From Acinetobacter sp. SAAs474 (GTDB taxonomy: Bacteria > Pseudomonadota > Gammaproteobacteria > Pseudomonadales > Moraxellaceae): a DNA stretch of 64,000 nt. Within the stretch, counting starts at the first letter, position 1. The number at the start of each line of letters is the position of its first letter. The stretch covers positions 1,798,001 through 1,862,000 of the forward strand of contig NZ_CP127915.1 of assembly GCF_032823475.1 (NCBI RefSeq), written 5' to 3'. Position numbers and translations under genes: made by a program. Below the pieces are notes generated by a model. That model was not told the DNA's origin and searched no databases. It worked only from the letters and a program-made list of their open reading frames with translations. This document shows positions 57,347-64,000 of this stretch, in pieces.

Positions 57347-58305
57347 CGATACAGTTTGATCAGCAAAAATATCAACTGAGTGAAGCAATGCAACAGTTTG
57401 TGTATTGGCATAGTGTATATGTTGCAGCAGATAGCGAAATGGATTCAATACGTGCAGCATATGATCAGCTTTGTGTATTGTATACGCCAGAGCGTAATGA
57501 AAATATTGAAATTGTTGATCATGTGGTGATTACAAGCACAGTGGCTATTCCTATACGAATTTATTATCCAAAATCGTCTACAAGACCACAACATGGCTGG
57601 CCATGTGTCATGTATTTACATGGTGGTGGCTGGATGTTGGGTGGTTTAGATTCTCATGAGTTTTTGCTAAGAAGTATGTGTGAAGATTTAAATGTCGCAG
57701 TACTGAGTGTTGATTATCGTCTGGCACCAGAACATCGATTTCCCGCTGCATACCTAGATAGTGAAGCCGTTTATTTATGGCTAAAAGCACAAGCGACAAG
57801 TTGGTATATAGATCCATCAAAGATTATTGTTGCTGGAGATAGTGCAGGCGGAAATTTGGCTGCAGCACTTGCGATACAGTTACAACATATGGATATTCAA
57901 GCGCAAGGTTTGGTTTTGATTTACCCTGTATTATGCACCAATCGGCATCGGGATCAAAATCTTTAATATGCAGATGCCCCTTTGCTTTCACTACAGGATA
58001 TTGAATATTTTTACAATCAATATGCACCACATCCAAATGATGATCTTGATGTGAGATTAGCACCGCTCGTGGCGACTGATCTAGCAAACATGCCACCAAG
58101 TTTTATTGCTGTTGCTGAATATGATCCCTTATGTCACGAAGGGCAGATTTTTGCCGCAAAACTAGATCAAGCAGGTGTAAATACCACCTTATATATTGCA
58201 CAAGGATTACTGCATGGTGGCTTAAAAGTATTTCACCAGAGTGAAGAAGCACAATACCTATATCAAAAGATCAAACAATCAATTCAAAACATGCTGTTGA
58301 GTTAA
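57343..58305 (+). pseudogene. Alpha/beta hydrolase with in-frame stop codon
   Basis: A frame of 320 codons is interrupted only by TAA at 57964-57966 (codon 208). On either side the protein is well kept: YLHGGGWMLGG, the nucleophile Ser167 in VAGDSAGGNLAAAL before the stop, and AEYDPLCHEG and His291 in GLLHGGLK after it. The first part alone would have the Ser but lack the Asp and His of the triad. It is a paralogue of the gene at 14440, and its start overlaps the transporter stop by four bases. A fresh nonsense mutation is the simplest reading; readthrough or sequencing error are alternatives. Confidence 0.8.
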
Positions 58306-58342
58306 ATTGAACGATTTAAAACATATAAATGGAGTTTATAAT

Positions 58343-59485
58343 ATGAATGCAAATATTAATGTTCAAGATACTGATAAAATTGAAGTACTGCCGGATGACT
58401 TTTGTCAAAATGAAGCAGAAGCCTATACTTTTCCTCAAGCATTTTATACGTCAAAAGGTGTTTTTGAGCGCGAAAAAAATACTATTTTTACGAAAAGCTG
58501 GATTTGCGTAGGGCATGGCAGCGAAGTTGCCAAACCGAATGATTATATTACTCGAAAAGTAATTGGCGAAAATATCATTATTATTCGGGGGCGTGATGAA
58601 ATTTTACGTGCATTTTATAATGTTTGTCCGCATCGTGGTCATGAATTACTTGCTGGTTCAGGCAAGGCCAAAAATGTCATTACATGTCCTTATCATGCAT
58701 GGACTTTTAAATTGGATGGCTCTTTGGCACTTGCGCGCAATTGTGAGCATGTAGCAAATTTTGATAAAGAAAACTCTAATTTGGTCAGCTTAAAAGTTGA
58801 AGAGCATGCTGGATTTATTTTTATAAACATGGATCCTGAAGCAACGTGTGTTGCTGATCAGTTACCGGGTTTTGCAGACAAGTTGCATCAAGCTTGCCCC
58901 ATCGTAAAAGATTTAAAAATAGCGGCACGTTTTGTAACAGAAACACCCGCAAATTGGAAAGTGATTGTTGATAATTATATGGAGTGTTATCACTGTGGCC
59001 CAGCACATCCTGGATTTTCAGATTCAGTACAAGTGGATAAATACTGGCATACATTTTATGAAAATTGGACACTTCAATTTGGTTATGCACGCTCTTCAGA
59101 AAAATCATTTAAATTAGATCCAGCGATTAAAGATCCGTCATTTAGCGGATTTTGGGTTTGGCCATGTACCATGTTTAATGTACCGCCAGGCGGTGATTTT
59201 ATGACCGTTATTTATGAATTACCTGTCGATGAAGAAACAACATTGCAAAACTATGAAATTTATTTTTTAAATGAAGAGTTAACGCAAGCACAAAAAGAGT
59301 TAATTGAATGGTACCGGACGGTATTTCGCCCAGAAGACTTAAATTTGGTTGAGAGTGTACAACGTGGTCTGAAGTCACGTGGTTATCGTGGACAAGGACG
59401 TATTATGACGGATCAACAACGCTCAGGAATTTCAGAACATGGTATTGCATACTTTCAGAATTTAGTTGCAAAAAATATAAAATAA
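58343..59485 (+). CDS. CntA-like Rieske oxygenase, second copy
   Basis: This 380-residue protein is the same length as CntA at 15392 and very similar throughout. It keeps both Rieske motifs (CPHRGH, CPYHAW), the iron ligands in MECYHCGPAHPGF and the bridging Glu214. ATG 58343 is chosen over an upstream TTG because GGAG lies eight bases before it and it gives the same length as CntA. No second reductase (cntB), aldehyde dehydrogenase or regulator is present in this module, so it would need CntB from the first locus. Its substrate may be carnitine or a related betaine. Confidence 0.88.
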   Translation: MNANINVQDTDKIEVLPDDFCQNEAEAYTFPQAFYTSKGVFEREKNTIFTKSWICVGHGSEVAKPNDYITRKVIGENIIIIRGRDEILRAFYNVCPHRGHELLAGSGKAKNVITCPYHAWTFKLDGSLALARNCEHVANFDKENSNLVSLKVEEHAGFIFINMDPEATCVADQLPGFADKLHQACPIVKDLKIAARFVTETPANWKVIVDNYMECYHCGPAHPGFSDSVQVDKYWHTFYENWTLQFGYARSSEKSFKLDPAIKDPSFSGFWVWPCTMFNVPPGGDFMTVIYELPVDEETTLQNYEIYFLNEELTQAQKELIEWYRTVFRPEDLNLVESVQRGLKSRGYRGQGRIMTDQQRSGISEHGIAYFQNLVAKNIK

Positions 59486-59856
59486 TTGAGAAATGAATAA
59501 TCGACAGTGCCTATTAGAATGATTACGATCATCTGTTTGGCTAAAATCAAGCAAAGATGGTTTAACATTTAGAAATAGTTGAATGATTATTGAATTTTAT
59601 CACGTGATTTTAAAAACTTTAGCACTGTGATGAGGATCATCGTAAATAGCTTTGATTTATTGATGATCATGAGTGAATCGATCAACAATCGAGTGAAAAT
59701 TGCAGTTGCAGTACACTTGATTGTTGAGCTGATTTATCTGCGTTAAGCTTTCAGATATATTATGTGAAACATTTTGTATTTTAAATAAATTTTTTATCGC
59801 TTTAAATGTGATGATTCGGTACATTAAAAGAAAATATAACGATCATAAAATAATAT
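59486..59856. other. Gap between the second cntA and cas1
   Basis: I see no gene, RNA or clear repeat in these 371 bases. Several TGAT/ATCA-rich stretches occur, and the region just before 59857 should hold the cas1 promoter. Confidence 0.4.
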
Positions 59857-60969
59857 ATGGAACAACTTAATCCTTCAGACTTAAAAGCCATTTTACATTC
59901 TAAACGTGCCAATATTTATTATCTTGAGCATGCTAGAGTGATGCAAAAAGATGGTCGTGTTTTATATCTAACCGAAGCAAAAAATGAAAATCAATATTGG
60001 AATATTCCGATTGCTAATACCACAGTAATTATGCTTGGTACAGGAACTTCAATTACCCAAGCCGCTATGCGTATGCTGGCCAGTGCAGGTGTATTGGTTG
60101 GTTTTTGTGGCGGTGGTGGCACGCCATTATTTATGGGCTGTGAAATTGAATGGATGACACCACAAAGTGAATATCGGCCAACAGAATATATGCAAGGCTG
60201 GATGCAATTTTGGTTTGATGAACAACAGCGTTTAGCGGTTGCCAAACAATTTCAGCTTGCCAGAATTGAGTTTATTGAAAAAGTTTGGAGTAAAGATCGG
60301 GATTTAAAAGCATATGGTTTTTATATAGATGATTTGGATATACATCATGCTTTAGATGGATTTGCAAAAAAGATTTCTCACTTCACTAAAGTCGGAGATT
60401 TATTACTTGCAGAAGCAGTAATGACAAAACAGCTTTATAAAATTGCTGCAACCCATACAGCGCTTAAAGATTTTAGCCGTAACCCAGAACAAGGTGATTT
60501 GGCTAATGACTTTTTAAATCACGGCAATTATCTTGCCTATGGACTCGCTGCAACCACACTTTGGGTACTTGGTATCCCGCATGGTTTTGCTGTGATGCAT
60601 GGCAAAACACGTCGTGGTGCTTTGGTATTTGATGTAGCGGACCTAATTAAAGATGCCGTGGTTTTACCCTATGCCTTTATTTGTGCTAAAGAAAAAATGA
60701 CTGAGCAAGAATTCCGTCAACAAATCTTACAAAAATTTACCGAGCATAGGTGCAGCTTAGAAAATGTAAAAGAAAGAATTAGACGCATTAAATCCGTTCA
60801 CTGCCTCATAGGCAGCTTAGAAAGTGTCGCTTCCATATCCTGTCCTGTATGCATTGTTCACTGCCTCATAGGCAGCTTAGAAATTTGCAAAAGGGTACAA
60901 CGGCCCAGCGTACGCGTTCACTGCCTCATAGGCAGCTTAGAAAAACAACAGATGGATCGGTTGACTTAA
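59857..60969 (+). CDS. cas1: Type I-F Cas1, C-terminally truncated and fused into the CRISPR array
   Basis: Cas1 is the integrase that inserts new spacers. Residues 1-299 are a typical I-F Cas1: LKAILHSKRANIYYLEHARV, IPIANTTVIMLGTGTSITQA, GVLVGFCGGGGTPLF, and the metal ligands Glu186, His248 (VMHGKTRRG), Asp259 and Asp262. The native sequence stops at about Cys299 (base 60753), where the DNA becomes the 3' part of a CRISPR repeat. The frame then runs through three repeats, adding VHCLIGSLE three times, to a stop at 60967. Native family members have roughly 20-25 more residues. cas2-3 and csy1-4, which normally follow, are absent. Confidence 0.9.
   Translation: MEQLNPSDLKAILHSKRANIYYLEHARVMQKDGRVLYLTEAKNENQYWNIPIANTTVIMLGTGTSITQAAMRMLASAGVLVGFCGGGGTPLFMGCEIEWMTPQSEYRPTEYMQGWMQFWFDEQQRLAVAKQFQLARIEFIEKVWSKDRDLKAYGFYIDDLDIHHALDGFAKKISHFTKVGDLLLAEAVMTKQLYKIAATHTALKDFSRNPEQGDLANDFLNHGNYLAYGLAATTLWVLGIPHGFAVMHGKTRRGALVFDVADLIKDAVVLPYAFICAKEKMTEQEFRQQILQKFTEHRCSLENVKERIRRIKSVHCLIGSLESVASISCPVCIVHCLIGSLEICKRVQRPSVRVHCLIGSLEKQQMDRLT
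60752..60763 (+). repeat. Partial CRISPR repeat at the cas1 junction
   Basis: GCAGCTTAGAAA is the last 12 bases of the CRISPR repeat. It is followed by a normal 32-base spacer and then the first full repeat at 60796, exactly in phase with the array. The preceding CATAGGT comes from cas1 and resembles the repeat's own CATAG, suggesting microhomology at the break. Confidence 0.85.
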
Positions 60970-62864
60970 CAACAAGTTCACTGCCTCATAGGCAGCTTAG
61001 AAAACCAACAATTGATGGATCAGTGGATTTCACTAGTTCACTGCCTCATAGGCAGCTTAGAAATGTTGATGAAAAGAAATGGCCGATGCCTGCCCGTTCA
61101 CTGCCTCATAGGCAGCTTAGAAAATTGATAAACACGGCAACTTTACAACCATGATGTTCACTGCCTCATAGGCAGCTTAGAAATTGGGATGACGGATCAT
61201 GCGGGTTTACGCTTGGTTCACTGCCTCATAGGCAGCTTAGAAAACTTCAAGGATCTGGTGATCAAAACTTTGCCAGTTCACTGCCTCATAGGCAGCTTAG
61301 AAATTACCGCCTGACATACTTACTATGTTTCTTGTGTTCACTGCCTCATAGGCAGCTTAGAAATGATGCAATCCAATCTTGAACTATAGAGAGTGGTTCA
61401 CTGCCGCATAGGCAGCTTAGAAATCTAGGCCCATTTCTACAAGCAATAGATTGATGTTCACTGCCTCATAGGCAGCTTAGAAATCTGTGTGCAGGGAAAG
61501 ATGCACCTAGTAGAGGTTCACTGCCTCATAGGCAGCTTAGAAAGATATTTATAATGATATTCAAATTATTAATACGTTCACTGCCTCATAGGCAGCTTAG
61601 AAATTGGGATGACGGATCATGCGGGTTTACGCTTGGTTCACTGCCTCATAGGCAGCTTAGAAAACTTCAAGGATCTGGTGATCAAAACTTTGCCAGTTCA
61701 CTGCCTCATAGGCAGCTTAGAAAGATATTTATAATGATATTCAAATTATTAATACGTTCACTGCCTCATAGGCAGCTTAGAAAGTATGGTAAGCGTACTT
61801 TTGATGTGACTTTTGGTTCACTGCCACATAGGCAGCTTAGAAAACGACTAGCTGATTCTAATGTTATATAAAGTTGTTCACTGCCACATAGGCAGCTTAG
61901 AAAGTAAAAATCTATGCGTCATAGAAGACGATGTGGTTCACTGCCTCATAGGCAGCTTAGAAATTAACAATTAGATAGATCGCATCATGAATCAGGTTCA
62001 CTGCCTCATAGGCAGCTTAGAAATTTTTAGTCAAGTATGGATGTGATTCGCACGGGTTCACTGCCTCATAGGCAGCTTAGAAAGTGACCGATGTAAATCA
62101 CGCTCTGCTCGATCAGTTCACTGCCTCATAGGCAGCTTAGAAATCAGTCAATCATGCGTACCAAAGATGAAGTTGGTTCACTGCCTCATAGGCAGCTTAG
62201 AAATTTCAGTTTTGCTTCTTTCTCAAAAAAGGATAGTTCACTGCCTCATAGGCAGCTTAGAAAACCATCCGACAGCTTTACATTACTACCTTCTGGTTCA
62301 CTGCCTCATAGGCAGCTTAGAAACATCCCAAATATCAGCATCGCAGCATCACGTTGTTCACTGCCTCATAGGCAGCTTAGAAAGCCTTTAGATTTGACAG
62401 GTGGGAAAAATCAGAGTTCACTGCCTCATAGGCAGCTTAGAAAACAGAACGTATTCAGCGTTGGTCGTCAATTGTGTTCACTGCCTCATAGGCAGCTTAG
62501 AAAATTTTTCGCTCATAATCGAGTTTAAGTTCTTCTGTTCACTGCCTCATAGGCAGCTTAGAAACGCACGTTGTGCTTGTCCTCCTTCAGAGGTACAGCG
62601 TTCACTGCCTCATAGGCAGCTTAGAAAAGAAACTGATTGCACGAAATACACCAGCTAATGTTCACTGCCACATAGGCAGCTTAGAAATAAAGACGGCATC
62701 GTGATGAATTTTAGACAGTGTTCACTGCCACATAGGCAGCTTAGAAAACCAGAATTTGGATTACATAAGTCAGGATATTGTTCACTGCCACATAGGCAGC
62801 TTAGAAACATTGTTTAGCCCCAACTTTAGCTCTCGCATCGTTCACTGCCATTATAGGCAGCTTA
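60796..62864 (+). CRISPR. Type I-F CRISPR array, 34 full repeats plus a degenerate last one
   Basis: Repeats are 28 bases (GTTCACTGCC-TCATA-GGCAGCTTAGAAA), with a CTGCC/GGCAG stem. Twenty-nine start every 60 bases from 60796 to 62476, then at 62537, 62600, 62660, 62720, 62780, with a degenerate repeat at 62840. Spacers are 32 bases, except 33 at 62504 and 35 at 62565. Repeat position 11 varies: G at 61396, A at 61816, 61876, 62660, 62720 and 62780. The decayed last repeat marks the trailer end, so the leader should be at the left, where cas1 now abuts. Including the spacer before 60796, 35 spacers are kept. Confidence 0.98.
61184..61755 (+). repeat. Internal spacer duplications in the array
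   Basis: The spacers at 61184 and 61604 are identical, as are those at 61244 and 61664, and those at 61544 and 61724. The order is A-B-C-D-E-F-G-A-B-G. This fits a tandem duplication of A to G followed by loss of C to F from the second copy, through recombination between repeats. Confidence 0.95.
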
Positions 62865-63056
62865 TCATATTGTATTTATAGTTTATTTTTTTAATGATAA
62901 TCAATCAGTGATTGGTTTTTATGGCGATATATTTTAATTTTTTAACGCTATAAAGATGTTTAGCCAGCGTGTAATTTTGTTTATTCAATGTTAATTATGA
63001 ATTAAGTTAATCTTAATTCATGTAGGCTTTATCTCTATCAATAAAGGTCTAGATAA
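62865..63056 (+). other. Array trailer and promoter region of the dioxygenase gene
   Basis: These A/T-rich bases follow the degenerate last repeat. No further repeat is seen. AAAGG at 63043-63047 is the likely ribosome site for the next gene. It is the trailer, not the leader, judged from repeat decay. Confidence 0.5.
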
Positions 63057-63968
63057 ATGCATATTGTTGTATCAGATTTAATGTCTAAGCAATGGAAGTT
63101 AGAATTAATAAAAATAAATATTAAAAATCAGATTATTACAAATGATGCGCTGAATCTTAGTGCTCAATTGGCTAAAAAATATTTAAGTTTAAGTACACTC
63201 TCTGATGAAATTAAATATGGTGCTGGATTTTTAGAACTATATAATGTTCCTATTGATTCAGATATATATTCACCACCATCAAATGCTGAAAGGCCCTATG
63301 CAAAAGGTTATATTTCAGAGCTTGTATTATTAGGAATAACCAAAGCATTAGGCTTTCATCCTTTTTCTTATTTAGAAGAAAAACAAGGTGTATTTATTCA
63401 TGAAATTACACCTACACACTATGATAATAATCAAAAAATTTCGAGTGAAGGGATACAAGAATTTGATTTTCATACGGATGGTGCTTACTTAGACAGATAT
63501 ATAAGACCTCATATATTAGTCTTATTATGTTTAATTGATGAGTTAAATACGGATACAAAGCTTATAAAAGTTGATGATATTATTCAAAAAATATCGGATA
63601 AAAATAAAGCTATTTTATCTGAAGCTAGATTTATACATTTGGCCCCCGAAACATTTAAAGTAAAACATAATGCAAATAGAAGTTCTGTCATTGATTTAGT
63701 TAATGGCTATTATGAAATGAAAATGGCATTTCACCAGATACAGCCTATAGATGACGATGCTAAAATTGCTTTGCAAGAACTAAAAAAAATCATGGATTGT
63801 CATTTTATTATAAAAAATTGGAAACCTGGAAATTTACTGATATTAAATAATTTAAGATATTTGCATGGAAGAGGCGAGATTAAAGGAAAACGTTGGTTAC
63901 AGCGTTGTTATGGTTCATCTATTATTCCGAGTTTAACTCGACTTAATTTAGACCGATTTATTGAATGA
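63057..63968 (+). CDS. TauD-like Fe(II)/2-oxoglutarate dioxygenase
   Basis: This 303-residue protein looks like a TauD/clavaminate synthase-type oxygenase. The iron facial triad is His139 and Asp141 in FDFHTDGAYLDRY, and His270 in NNLRYLHGRGEIKG. The Arg that binds 2-oxoglutarate is probably in WLQRCYG near residue 284. Relatives hydroxylate free amino acids such as Arg or Asn, or act in taurine use and in antibiotic synthesis. It is a lone gene beside the array at the window edge, lower in GC than most neighbours, so the substrate is unknown and recent transfer is possible. Confidence 0.75.
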   Translation: MHIVVSDLMSKQWKLELIKINIKNQIITNDALNLSAQLAKKYLSLSTLSDEIKYGAGFLELYNVPIDSDIYSPPSNAERPYAKGYISELVLLGITKALGFHPFSYLEEKQGVFIHEITPTHYDNNQKISSEGIQEFDFHTDGAYLDRYIRPHILVLLCLIDELNTDTKLIKVDDIIQKISDKNKAILSEARFIHLAPETFKVKHNANRSSVIDLVNGYYEMKMAFHQIQPIDDDAKIALQELKKIMDCHFIIKNWKPGNLLILNNLRYLHGRGEIKGKRWLQRCYGSSIIPSLTRLNLDRFIE

Positions 63969-64000
63969 TTTTTATCAATGTGTACTAAATTTTAAATTAT

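Noticed and set aside
60849-62658. Several frames of 70-125 codons with repeated SLPHRQLR or VHCLIGSLE
   Set aside because: They are CRISPR repeats and spacers in translation, not genes.
62865-63056. Possible CRISPR leader on the right side of the array
   Set aside because: The adjoining repeat is degenerate, which marks the trailer; I-F leaders lie before the GTTCAC side.

Overview
The window looks like a chromosome segment of an Acinetobacter-like gammaproteobacterium. The DNA is A/T-rich. The order gspL-gspM-pyrD-cvpA-purF, the rnt-pyrC-argG block, the lldP-lldR-lldD operon and the carnitine monooxygenase pathway with a BCCT transporter are all typical of that genus. The CRISPR repeat is of the type I-F kind found in Acinetobacter. 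The genus call rests on gene content and remembered synteny, not on a search.

Layout. Positions 1-9200 are housekeeping: the tail of gpsA, sixA, two type II secretion assembly proteins, pyrD, cvpA, purF, a degenerate M48 peptidase homologue, a possible polymerase psi-like protein and a 2-hydroxyacid dehydrogenase. Positions 9300-19300 hold a complete L-carnitine catabolic locus: porin, LysR regulator, D-malate dehydrogenase, BCCT transporter, alpha/beta hydrolase-like protein, cntA oxygenase, semialdehyde dehydrogenase and cntB reductase. Carnitine would be imported, split to trimethylamine and malic semialdehyde, oxidised to malate and decarboxylated to pyruvate. Positions 19400-27500 hold an amino acid permease, two identical tRNA-Glu genes flanking a Fur-box-preceded TonB receptor, rnt, pyrC and argG.

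Positions 28000-31700 are the lactate operon with three LldR-like operators, but its usual last gene, dld, lies about 21 kb away at 53.1-54.8 kb. The intervening accessory DNA carries a MatC-like transporter with an amidohydrolase and a GntR/HutC-type regulator. It also has a MocR-flanked PLP gene group (GNAT, YggS, a small protein, class III aminotransferase, glutamine amidotransferase), an AEC transporter and a ketone-body locus with a decayed GntP permease. A TnpB-only IS1341-type element and a sulfur-scavenging flavoenzyme set (DszA/SfnB/DszC-like) complete it. Next comes 1.8 kb without a recognisable large gene; it has a tandem ~270-bp duplicated element, several strong hairpins and a candidate 38-residue membrane peptide.

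Positions 54.9-59.5 kb hold a 9-bp minisatellite and a second copy of the BCCT-hydrolase-cntA module, whose hydrolase has an in-frame stop. Positions 59.9-62.9 kb hold a cas1 gene fused directly into a 35-spacer I-F CRISPR array. The leader, cas2-3 and csy1-4 are absent, which reads as one deletion between cas1 and the interior of the array. A TauD-like dioxygenase closes the window.

The observations most worth a second look are the cas1/array fusion, the duplicated small-RNA-like element, the two differently broken hydrolases beside the cntA genes, the M48 homologue that has lost two metal ligands, and the PLP gene cluster.
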